A stretch of DNA of 64,000 nt, from contig NZ_CP108393.1 in NCBI RefSeq assembly GCF_035961655.1, forward strand, positions 2,339,501 to 2,403,500, read 5' to 3'. The position numbers and the translations under genes were made by a program. The stretch is from Streptomyces sp. NBC_01317. GTDB lineage: Bacteria; Actinomycetota; Actinomycetes; Streptomycetales; Streptomycetaceae. Every line of letters begins with the position of its first letter. Position 1 is the first letter of the stretch. Below are positions 1 to 7,394 of the stretch, in pieces. Under the pieces are notes generated by a model, which saw only the letters and a program-made list of their open reading frames with translations, made no database searches and had not been told where the DNA came from.

Positions 1-1146
1 CTCGCCGCGGGATTCACCGCCGCGGCACCGGCCGAACCCGCCGAGGCCGCCGTCCCGACGACGATCCCCCTGACCCTCACCAACAACTCCGGGCGCACCG
101 ACCCGGTCTACGTCTACAACCTCGGCACCCTGCTCACCACGGGCCAGCAGGGCTGGGCCGACGAGAACGGCACCTTCCACGCCTGGCCCGCCGGCGGGAA
201 CCCGCCGACCCCCGCGCCCGACGCGTCGATCGCCGGGCCCGCCAACGGGCAGTCCAAGACGATCCGGCTGCCGAAGTTCTCCGGCCGCGTCTACTTCTCG
301 TACGGTCAGAAACTCGTCTTCAAGCTGACCACCGGCGGTCTCGTGCAGCCCGCGGTGCAGAACCCGGCCGACCCGAACCGGAACATCCTCTTCAACTGGA
401 CCGAGTACACGCTCAACGACGCCGGCATCTGGATCAACAGCACCCAGGTCGACATGTTCTCGGCGCCGTACGCGGTCGGCGTCAAGATCCCCAACGGCAC
501 CACCAAGACCACCGGGCACCTCAAGGCGGGCGGCTACAACGGCTTCTACAGCGCGCTGCGCGCCCAGTCGGGCTGGGGCGGCCTGATCCAGACCCGGTCC
601 GACGGAACGGTCCTGCGCGCGCTCTCGCCCGGCCACGGCGTGGGGTCGGGCACCCTGTCCGCCACGGTCATGAACGACTACATCAACCGCGTCTGGACGA
701 AGTACGCGTCCTCGACGCTGACGGTGACCCCGTTCACGGACCAGCCGAACACCAAGTACTTCGGGCGGGTCTCCGGCAACGTCATGAACTTCACCAACAG
801 CGCGGGGGCCGTGGTCACGTCCTTCCAGAAGCCGGACTCCGACAGCATCTTCGGCTGCTACAAGCTGCTGGACGCGCCCAACGACCTGGTCCGCGGGCCG
901 ATCTCCCGCACCCTGTGCGCCGGGTTCAACCGCTCCACGCTGCTGACCAACCCGAACCAGCCGGACACGAGCGCGGCGAACTTCTACAAGGACGCGGTGA
1001 CCAACCACTACGCCCGGCTGCTGCACGACCGGATGGCGGACGGCAAGGCGTACGCCTTCGCGTTCGACGACGTCGGCGCGCACGAGTCGCTGGTGAACGA
1101 CGGCAATCCGCAGCAGGCGTACATCACGCTCGACCCGTTCAACTAG
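1..1146 (+). CDS. GH64 beta-1,3-glucanase (5' end outside window)
   Basis: Secreted endo-beta-1,3-glucanase of glycoside hydrolase family 64, which degrades laminarin and fungal wall glucan. The reading frame is open from base 1, so the start codon and most of the signal peptide lie to the left; the first visible residues are Ala/Pro-rich like the end of a signal peptide. The 381 visible codons cover essentially the whole thaumatin-like catalytic region: an N-terminal beta-sandwich part (PLTLTNNSG, GRVYFSYG) and the C-terminal part with FAFDDVGAHESLV and the closing ITLDPFN. No carbohydrate-binding module follows. Family assignment is by overall resemblance; catalytic Glu/Asp were not individually placed. 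A hairpin follows the stop. Confidence 0.85.
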   Translation, partial: LAAGFTAAAPAEPAEAAVPTTIPLTLTNNSGRTDPVYVYNLGTLLTTGQQGWADENGTFHAWPAGGNPPTPAPDASIAGPANGQSKTIRLPKFSGRVYFSYGQKLVFKLTTGGLVQPAVQNPADPNRNILFNWTEYTLNDAGIWINSTQVDMFSAPYAVGVKIPNGTTKTTGHLKAGGYNGFYSALRAQSGWGGLIQTRSDGTVLRALSPGHGVGSGTLSATVMNDYINRVWTKYASSTLTVTPFTDQPNTKYFGRVSGNVMNFTNSAGAVVTSFQKPDSDSIFGCYKLLDAPNDLVRGPISRTLCAGFNRSTLLTNPNQPDTSAANFYKDAVTNHYARLLHDRMADGKAYAFAFDDVGAHESLVNDGNPQQAYITLDPFN

Positions 1147-1177
1147 GGCCTGTCCCAAGAGCTTTGCCCGGACATAC

Positions 1178-1215
1178 GGCAGGGCCGCGTCCACCGTCAC
1201 GGACGCGGCCCTGCC
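1178..1215. terminator. Bidirectional hairpin terminator
   Basis: Perfect 15-bp inverted repeat (arms 1178-1192 and 1201-1215, 8-nt loop) between the convergent glucanase and acyl-CoA dehydrogenase genes. There is no T-run on either side, which is common for GC-rich actinobacterial terminators. Confidence 0.7.
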
Positions 1216-1242
1216 GCCACTGCCACCCACTCCCCCGCCGGG

Positions 1243-3216
1243 TCAGCCGATCCGGCGGTGGACGTTCTCCCGCCCGGACGGGCCCGGCGTCGCGTCCGCG
1301 ATCCAGGGGCCGTCCCCGCTGGGGTCGACGATGCCTTCCTCCAGCCAGGTGTACGTACCGGACAGGACGCCGTCCACGACCTTGCGGTCGATCTCGTCCG
1401 TGTTGGACCAGAGCCGCGTGAACAGCTCCTCGACCCGGATTCTGGCCTGGCGGCAGAAGACGTCGGCCAGTTGGTACGCCTCGCGGCCGTGGTCGCCGCC
1501 GGTCCGCAGCATCTCGGCCCGTACACAGGCCGCGCTCATCGCGAAGATCTCCGCGCCGATGTCCACGATCCGCCCCAGGAAACCCTGTTTGGTCTCCATG
1601 CGGCCCTGCCAGCGGGACATCGCGTAGAACGTGGACCGGGCGAGCTTGCGCGAGGTCCGCTCGACGTACCGCAGGTGGACCGACAGGTCGGCGTGTCCGC
1701 TCGGGTGGAACTCCGCGTACGAGCCGGGGAGTTGGCCCGTACCGGCGACCAGTTTGGGCAGCCAGCGGGCGTAGAACCTGCCCGCCTGCGCGCCCGCCTT
1801 GGCCTTGTCCGAGAGGGACTTGTCGGGATCGATGATGTCGCCGGCCACCGCGAGGTGGGCGTCGACGGCCTCGCGGGCGATCAGCAGGTGCATGATCTCC
1901 GTCGAGCCCTCGAAGATGCGGTTGATGCGCATGTCCCTGAGCATCTGCTCGGCGGGGACGGCCCGTTCGCCGCGCGCCGCCAGCGACTCGGCGGTCTCGA
2001 AGCCCCGGCCGCCGCGGATCTGGACCAGTTCGTCGGCCATCCGCCAGCCCATCTCGGAGCCGTACAGCTTGGCCAGCGCGGCTTCGATCCGGATGTCGTT
2101 GCGGTCCTCGTCGGCCATCTGCGAGGAGAGGTCGACCACCGCCTCCAGCGCGAACGTGGTCGCCGCGATGAAGGAGATCTTCTCGCCCACGGCCTCGTGG
2201 CGGGCGACCGGCCTGCCCCACTGCTCGCGGGCCCCCGACCACTCGCGGGCCACCTTGAGACACCACTTGCCCGCGCCGACGCACATGGCGGGCAGCGAGA
2301 GGCGTCCGGTGTTCAGGGTGGTGAGCGCGATCTTGAGACCGGCGCCCTCCTCCCCGATGCGGTTCGCGGCCGGGACGCGGACCTGGTGGAAGCGGGTCAC
2401 GCCGTTCTCCAGGCCGCGCAGGCCCATGAAGGCGTTGCGGTGCTCGACCGTGATGCCCGGGGAGTCGGCCTCCACGACAAACGCCGTGATGCCGCCCTTG
2501 CGGCCCTCGGCCTTCGGCACCCGGGCCATCACCACGAGGAGGTCGGCGACGACGCCGTTGGTGGTCCACAGCTTCACGCCGTCGAGCACGTAGTCGTCGC
2601 CGTCGGGGACGGCCGTGGTGGCCAGCCTGGCGGGGTCGGATCCCACGTCGGGCTCGGTGAGCAGGAAGGCGGAGATGTCCGTACGGGCCAGGCGCGGCAG
2701 GAAGGTGTCCTTCTGCTCCTGGGTGCCGAACATCTTGAGCGGCTGCGGTACGCCGATCGACTGATGGGCGGAGAGCAGCGCGCCGACGGCGGGGTTCGCG
2801 GAGCCGACGAGGGAGAGGGCCTTGTTGTAGTACACCTGGGTGAGGCCGAGACCGCCGTACTTGACGTCGATCTTCATGCCGAGCGCGCCCAGCTCCTTGA
2901 GGCCGGCGATCACCTCGTCGGGGATCCTCGCCTCGCGCTCAATGAGGGCGCCGTCGATCTCCCGGTCGCAGAACTCACGCAGCTTCGCCAGGAACGCCTC
3001 CCCCCGCCTGACGTCCTCGGACGCGGGCAAGGGGTGCGGGTGGATGAGGTCGAGACGGAAGCGGCCGAGGAACATCTCCTTGGCGAAGCTGGGCTTGCGC
3101 CAGCCCTGCTCGCGGGCGTCCTCGGCGACCTGTCGGGCCTCACGCTCGGAGACTGTGGGCCTGCCCTGCGGGTCCTTCGGTGCGGATGCTTCTGAGGGTG
3201 CGGATGGGGCGGACAT
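1243..3216 (-). CDS. Acyl-CoA dehydrogenase
   Basis: FAD-dependent acyl-CoA dehydrogenase of fatty-acid beta-oxidation, 657 aa, larger than the ~380-residue short/medium-chain enzymes and nearer the very-long-chain type. Order: leader (1-45), ACAD N-terminal helices (about 70-175), middle beta domain (FLLTEPDVGSD near 185-195), C-terminal helical domain, and a C-terminal extension of about 200 residues. The expected catalytic base is Glu436 in RIFEGSTEIMH. The start at 3216 has an upstream GAGGTGAG. The next gene upstream, an aldehyde dehydrogenase on the same strand, is 141 bp away, so cotranscription is possible but not evident. Substrate chain length cannot be read from sequence. Confidence 0.9.
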   Translation of the reverse strand: MSAPSAPSEASAPKDPQGRPTVSEREARQVAEDAREQGWRKPSFAKEMFLGRFRLDLIHPHPLPASEDVRRGEAFLAKLREFCDREIDGALIEREARIPDEVIAGLKELGALGMKIDVKYGGLGLTQVYYNKALSLVGSANPAVGALLSAHQSIGVPQPLKMFGTQEQKDTFLPRLARTDISAFLLTEPDVGSDPARLATTAVPDGDDYVLDGVKLWTTNGVVADLLVVMARVPKAEGRKGGITAFVVEADSPGITVEHRNAFMGLRGLENGVTRFHQVRVPAANRIGEEGAGLKIALTTLNTGRLSLPAMCVGAGKWCLKVAREWSGAREQWGRPVARHEAVGEKISFIAATTFALEAVVDLSSQMADEDRNDIRIEAALAKLYGSEMGWRMADELVQIRGGRGFETAESLAARGERAVPAEQMLRDMRINRIFEGSTEIMHLLIAREAVDAHLAVAGDIIDPDKSLSDKAKAGAQAGRFYARWLPKLVAGTGQLPGSYAEFHPSGHADLSVHLRYVERTSRKLARSTFYAMSRWQGRMETKQGFLGRIVDIGAEIFAMSAACVRAEMLRTGGDHGREAYQLADVFCRQARIRVEELFTRLWSNTDEIDRKVVDGVLSGTYTWLEEGIVDPSGDGPWIADATPGPSGRENVHRRIG

Positions 3217-3357
3217 GAGGAACTCACCTCGCCGCGATGTCGGGAGCGATGGACGGGTACCGGCCGGTTCTACTCGTCCGTATCTACCCGATATCCGACA
3301 GGTGCACCAGTGGTGGGCCGACCAATCGTTCGGCCCACCACGGTCCTGTACGCCCGG

Positions 3358-4803
3358 CTAGAGGTCCAGGCCCGTCAGGACCATCACACGCTCGTACGTG
3401 TAGTCCTCCATCGCGAACCGCACACCCTCCCTGCCGACGCCGGACTGCTTGGCACCGCCGTACGGCATCTGGTCGGCGCGGTACGAGGGGACGTCGCCGA
3501 TGATCACACCCCCGACCTCCAGGGCGCGGTGGGCGCGGAAGGCGGCCTGGAGGTCGCGGGTGAACACCCCTGCCTGGAGGCCGTACTTGGACTCGTTCAC
3601 GGCCTCGAAGGCGGCTTCCTCGCCCGTCACGCTGCGGAGGGTCAGGACCGGGCCGAAGACCTCCTCGCGGGCGAGCGTGACGTCCTCGGGGACGTCGGCG
3701 AGGACGGTGGGCGCGTACGAGGAGCCGTCCCGCTTGCCGCCGGTGAGCAGCCGGGCGCCCGCCTGTACGGCTTCGTCGACCCAGGACTCGACGCGCCGGG
3801 CGGCCTCCTCGCTGACGAGCGGGCCGACGTCGGTGGTGTCGTCGGACGGGTCGCCGGTGACCTGGGCCTCGACGGCGGCGACGATCCTCGGCACGAGCCG
3901 CTCGTACACGGCCGCGTCCGCGATCACACGCTGCACGGAGATGCAGGACTGGCCGCCCTGGTAGTTCGAGAACGTGGCGATGCGGGTCGCCGCGTGGTCA
4001 AGGTCCTGGTCGCTCGCGTAGTCGGCGAGGACGACGGCGGCGCCGTTGCCGCCGAGTTCGAGCGTGCAGTGCTTGCGCGGGACGGAGTCCATGATCGCGT
4101 AGCCGACCTTGTCGGAGCCGGTGAACGAGATCACCGGCAGCCGGTCGTCCTGGACGAGCGCGGGCATCCGGTCGTTCGGCACGGGCAGGACCGACCAGGC
4201 GCCGGCCGGCAGGTCCGTCTCCGCCAGCAGCTCGCCGAGGAGCAGCGCGGACAGGGGGGTCGCCGGGGCGGGCTTGAGGATGATCGGGGTGCCGACGGCG
4301 AGGGCGGGGGCGACCTTGTGGGCGCAGAGGTTGAGCGGGAAGTTGAACGGCGCGATGCCGAGGACGACGCCCTTGGGGAAACGCCGGGTCAGCGCGAGGC
4401 GGCCGGCGCCGCCCGCGTCGGTGTCGAGGCGCTGCGCCTCGCCGCCGTTGAACCGGCGGGCCTCCTCGGCGGCGAACCGGAACACGGAGACGGCGCGGCC
4501 GACCTCGCCCCTGGCCCACTTGAGGGGCTTGCCGTTCTCGGCGGAGATGAGGCGGGCGATGTCCTCGGCGCGTTCGCCGATCCGGCGCGATACGTGGTCG
4601 AGGGCGGTCGCCCTCTGGTGCGCGGGCGTCGCGGCGAAGGTGCCGCGCACGGCGTGGGCGGCTGCGACGGCCTCCTCGACCTGCTGCTCGGTCGGCACGG
4701 CGACGGTGCCGACGGGGCGGCCGTCCCAGGGGGAGGTCACGTCGAAGGTGTCCTCGCCGGTGGCCTGGCGGCCGGCGAGCCAGAAGGCGGTGGTGGGAGT
4801 CAT
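3358..4803 (-). CDS. Succinate-semialdehyde-type NAD(P)+ aldehyde dehydrogenase
   Basis: 481-aa ALDH superfamily enzyme. Expected nucleophile Cys287 (GGQSCISV) and general base Glu249 (TLELGGN), with the cofactor-binding APFNFPLN segment near 151-158. The Gly-Gly-Asn version of the ELGG motif and the overall sequence set it apart from the two gamma-aminobutyraldehyde-type paralogues in this window. Neighbours suggest it completes the GABA shunt (succinate semialdehyde to succinate) after GabT; other aldehydes are possible. Starts at ATG 4803. Its upstream region holds a GGCAGGCCTGCC palindrome and then the composite repeat. Confidence 0.85.
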   Translation of the reverse strand: MTPTTAFWLAGRQATGEDTFDVTSPWDGRPVGTVAVPTEQQVEEAVAAAHAVRGTFAATPAHQRATALDHVSRRIGERAEDIARLISAENGKPLKWARGEVGRAVSVFRFAAEEARRFNGGEAQRLDTDAGGAGRLALTRRFPKGVVLGIAPFNFPLNLCAHKVAPALAVGTPIILKPAPATPLSALLLGELLAETDLPAGAWSVLPVPNDRMPALVQDDRLPVISFTGSDKVGYAIMDSVPRKHCTLELGGNGAAVVLADYASDQDLDHAATRIATFSNYQGGQSCISVQRVIADAAVYERLVPRIVAAVEAQVTGDPSDDTTDVGPLVSEEAARRVESWVDEAVQAGARLLTGGKRDGSSYAPTVLADVPEDVTLAREEVFGPVLTLRSVTGEEAAFEAVNESKYGLQAGVFTRDLQAAFRAHRALEVGGVIIGDVPSYRADQMPYGGAKQSGVGREGVRFAMEDYTYERVMVLTGLDL

Positions 4804-4880
4804 GGGTCAACGGTAGGGGTGGGCGGGGGTTGGCCGGTTTGGCCGCGGTGGAGTAGTGGCGGGGCGTGGGACGCCGCTTT

Positions 4881-4892
4881 GGCAGGCCTGCC
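4881..4892. promoter_or_regulatory. Candidate operator palindrome upstream of the semialdehyde dehydrogenase
   Basis: GGCAGGCCTGCC is a perfect 12-bp palindrome 78 bp before the start codon at 4803 and outside the adjoining repeat family. Which regulator binds, if any, is unknown; the nearby PucR protein is one candidate. Confidence 0.3.
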
Positions 4893-4922
4893 TGCCTGGT
4901 GGCCGCGTTGCGATTGGTGTTG

Positions 4923-5715
4923 TCCTCAGTCGCCGGACGGGCTTGTTTGTGGCGTCTGCCCGGTGCGGGCGGGTGCGGCTTACTGATTGTCCTCAATCGC
5001 CGGACGGGCTTGGTTGTGCCCGCTGCGGGCCGGTTGTTTGGGTGCGGGTCGGTTGCCGGGGGCCGGGCAGGGGTCGTGTCCTGCACTGCATGTTTTACGT
5101 CGCGTTCGGGGACTTGTTCAGTTCACCGGTAGCCACGCGACACAAAACACGCTCTACGTTCCGGACACGACCCCTGCCCGTCCCCCTTCCACGCCCGCGC
5201 CAAAACAAGACCAGGTCCGTCCGGCCTTGGAGGGCACCGGGGGCACCATCCAGCCCGTCCGGAGTTGGAGGACACCGGCGGCACGATCCAGCCCGTCCGG
5301 CGATTGAGGACATCGGTAACCCGCGCTCGCGCACCGGGCAGAGCCACAATCAAGCCCGTCCGGCGCTTGAGGACATCGGTAAGCGGCACCGTCCACCGGG
5401 CGGAGGCGAGGCGCCCCTGGCGGGCGGGTCGTTGCGTCTCCCCTCGGCGTGAGGGGGGTGGGGTCGGAGGAGGTGCGTGTGTCCGGACGTAAAGCGTGTT
5501 TTGTGGCGCATGGCGAACGTGAATGTCCGGGGTCCCCGAACGCGCCGTAAAACATGCAGTCCGGACATACGTACCTCCGCAGGCCCCACCCCCCGCCACC
5601 ACGACAAACCCAGCCCGTCCGGCGATTGAGGACATCAGTAAGCCGCGCCAAACGCACCGGGGCGCAGACGCTCGTCCGGCGCAAGGACAAGCAACACGCG
5701 AAACGAACACCGTGG
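4923..5715. repeat. Composite intergenic repeat, copy A
   Basis: Fills most of the 918-bp gap between 4803 and 5722; no convincing gene lies in it. Order: two forward small units starting at 4923 and 4990 (core TCCTCAATCGCCGGACGGG); a large imperfect hairpin (about 5055-5195); four reverse units of varying quality (about 5213-5382); a G-rich junction; a second large hairpin (about 5450-5600); two terminal reverse units (about 5610-5693) reaching near the regulator stop at 5722. The hairpin arms are about 50 bp. The same arrangement recurs at 38.1 and 49.7 kb with long stretches of identity. Copy A is the most diverged: its small units include altered versions and its second loop differs. Unlike the other copies it lies between two leftward genes. 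Confidence 0.9.
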
Positions 5716-5721
5716 CAGAAG

Positions 5722-7272
5722 CTAGCGCTCAGACGTCTTCAGGGACAGCCACAGCTCCATGCGGACATCCGGGTCGTCCAGGGAGCGCCCCAGGATCTCC
5801 TCCACCCTCCGCATCCGGTAGCGCAGCGTATGCCGGTGGACGCCAAGATCCGCCGCCGCCGCGTCCCACTGGCCGTGGCGGGACAGCCACGCCCGGAGCG
5901 AGGCCACCAGATCGCCCCGGCCCTTCGCGTCGTGTTCGTACAGCGCCCGCAGCAGGCCGTCCGCGAACGCCCGCACCGCGTCGTCCGCCAGGAGCGGGAG
6001 GATCGAGCCCGCGGCCAGCTCCTCGTGCTCGACGAGCACCCGGCCCCGCCGCCGCGCCACGGTCAGCGCCGCCTCGGCCTGTTTGTACGCGCCGCCCACC
6101 GCGATGGGCCCCGTGGGCGCCGAGAGCCCGATCACGACGCCGCCGACCGCGGGGGTCGCGGGGTCCCCCAAGGAGGCCACCACCGCGCCGCCGTCCACCG
6201 CGAGCACCGCGAGCCGCTCCCCGTCCGGCACCGCCAGCACCGCCTCGCCCGCCCGCGCCCCCGCCGCCTCCAGCGCGTCCGACAGGGCCTCCAGGGCGCC
6301 GGGCTCCGTCGTGTCGGACTCCGGTTCGGCGATCAGCAGGCGGAACGGGGCGTCGAGAAGCCCGCCGTACAGCTCGCCCGCCACGGAGCGCGCGTGGTCG
6401 GGCTGCCCGGACAGCAGCATCCGCAGCACCGCCGCGCCCAGCCGCTGCTCGGCCTCCTGGAGGGCCCGAGAGCGCTCGGTCGTCAGCGTGAGGAGCGCGA
6501 CCGCCGAGTGCACGGCGTACCGCTCGGCGGTGCCCAGCGCCGCGCCCGTACCGACCGCCAGTGCTCCGCCGGCCCGGCGGCCCGTGCCGAGGGACTGGAG
6601 TTCGACCCGGTCCTCGGCGCCGTCGCCGTGGCCCGTGTGCCCGACGACCACGCTCGCCGGCGCCGGCCGCTCCCGCAGCCGTTCCACGTCCGCCGTCAGC
6701 CGGGCCGCGCGCCGCGCCGCCCACTCGGGCGCGGCGGCGACGACCGCGCCGGTGGCGTCGTACAGCGCCGCCCAGCCGTCCACGTGCGCCGCGAGCCGGG
6801 CGAGCAGCGCGGCGGGTCCGTCGGCGAGCGCGGCGCGGGTCAGTTCGCGCTGGGCCTCGAAGCCCGCCGTGACGGCCCGGTACTGGTCCGCCGCGATCGC
6901 CGCCGACACCGCCTTGCTGATCGCCAGGAAGGGCGTGCGCCGGGGCACTTCGAGTAGGGGGAGCCCTTCGGCGCGCGCCGCGGCGACCAGCGCCTCCGGG
7001 ACGGAGTCGTAGTTCACGCCCACCGCGAAGCCGAGCCCCGCGACCCCCGCGCCGACGAGCCGCCGTACGTACGCCGTCATGGCCTCCGGGTCCTCGGCGT
7101 CCAGCGTGGTGGCCGTCACGAGGAGCAGTTCACCGCCCTCCATGTACGGCACGGGGTCGGCCAGCTCGCTGGCGTGGGCCCAGCGCACGGGCGTCCGCAG
7201 CCGGTCCTCGCCCGCGCGCACCCTGAGGTGGAGGGCCGAGTGCTGCACGAGCGAGGCGAGCGTGGGCGGCAT
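5722..7272 (-). CDS. PucR-family transcriptional regulator
   Basis: 516-aa regulator: N-terminal PucR/purine-catabolism domain (about 1-120), central GGDEF-like segment, and a C-terminal PucR helix-turn-helix (HRHTLRYRMRRVEEILG near 485-500). PucR proteins usually activate nitrogen-compound catabolism in response to a metabolite. Flanking aldehyde dehydrogenase and GABA aminotransferase genes suggest polyamine/GABA control, which is inference. The chosen ATG at 7272 begins the conserved PTLASLVQH; an in-frame extension upstream lacks family resemblance. A 7-bp inverted pair (ACGCCGT/ACGGCGT) lies upstream near 7335-7360. Confidence 0.85.
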   Translation of the reverse strand: MPPTLASLVQHSALHLRVRAGEDRLRTPVRWAHASELADPVPYMEGGELLLVTATTLDAEDPEAMTAYVRRLVGAGVAGLGFAVGVNYDSVPEALVAAARAEGLPLLEVPRRTPFLAISKAVSAAIAADQYRAVTAGFEAQRELTRAALADGPAALLARLAAHVDGWAALYDATGAVVAAAPEWAARRAARLTADVERLRERPAPASVVVGHTGHGDGAEDRVELQSLGTGRRAGGALAVGTGAALGTAERYAVHSAVALLTLTTERSRALQEAEQRLGAAVLRMLLSGQPDHARSVAGELYGGLLDAPFRLLIAEPESDTTEPGALEALSDALEAAGARAGEAVLAVPDGERLAVLAVDGGAVVASLGDPATPAVGGVVIGLSAPTGPIAVGGAYKQAEAALTVARRRGRVLVEHEELAAGSILPLLADDAVRAFADGLLRALYEHDAKGRGDLVASLRAWLSRHGQWDAAAADLGVHRHTLRYRMRRVEEILGRSLDDPDVRMELWLSLKTSER

Positions 7273-7394
7273 GGGGGACCCTAGGCCTTTGTCTGGGAAC
7301 GTCGGGGACGTCCGGGAAACCGGCGGGCGAGTACGCCGTCCCGTACGAACGGCGTCCCCCAATCCTGCCAGCTTGTACGAACGCCGTGCCGGTC

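Noticed and set aside
1258..3195. 645-codon plus-strand frame over the acyl-CoA dehydrogenase
   Set aside because: Shadow of the real gene caused by third-position GC bias.
4856..5710. Many short ORFs in repeat copy A with products like MSSIAGRAG
   Set aside because: They recur in all three copies, in several frames and both strands, follow the repeat sequence rather than codon logic, and lack ribosome sites. Similar hypothetical proteins are likely over-annotations.
4923..5715. Insertion sequence or MITE
   Set aside because: No transposase, no clear terminal inverted repeats with target duplications, and unit number varies internally. A MITE-like origin for the hairpin core remains possible.
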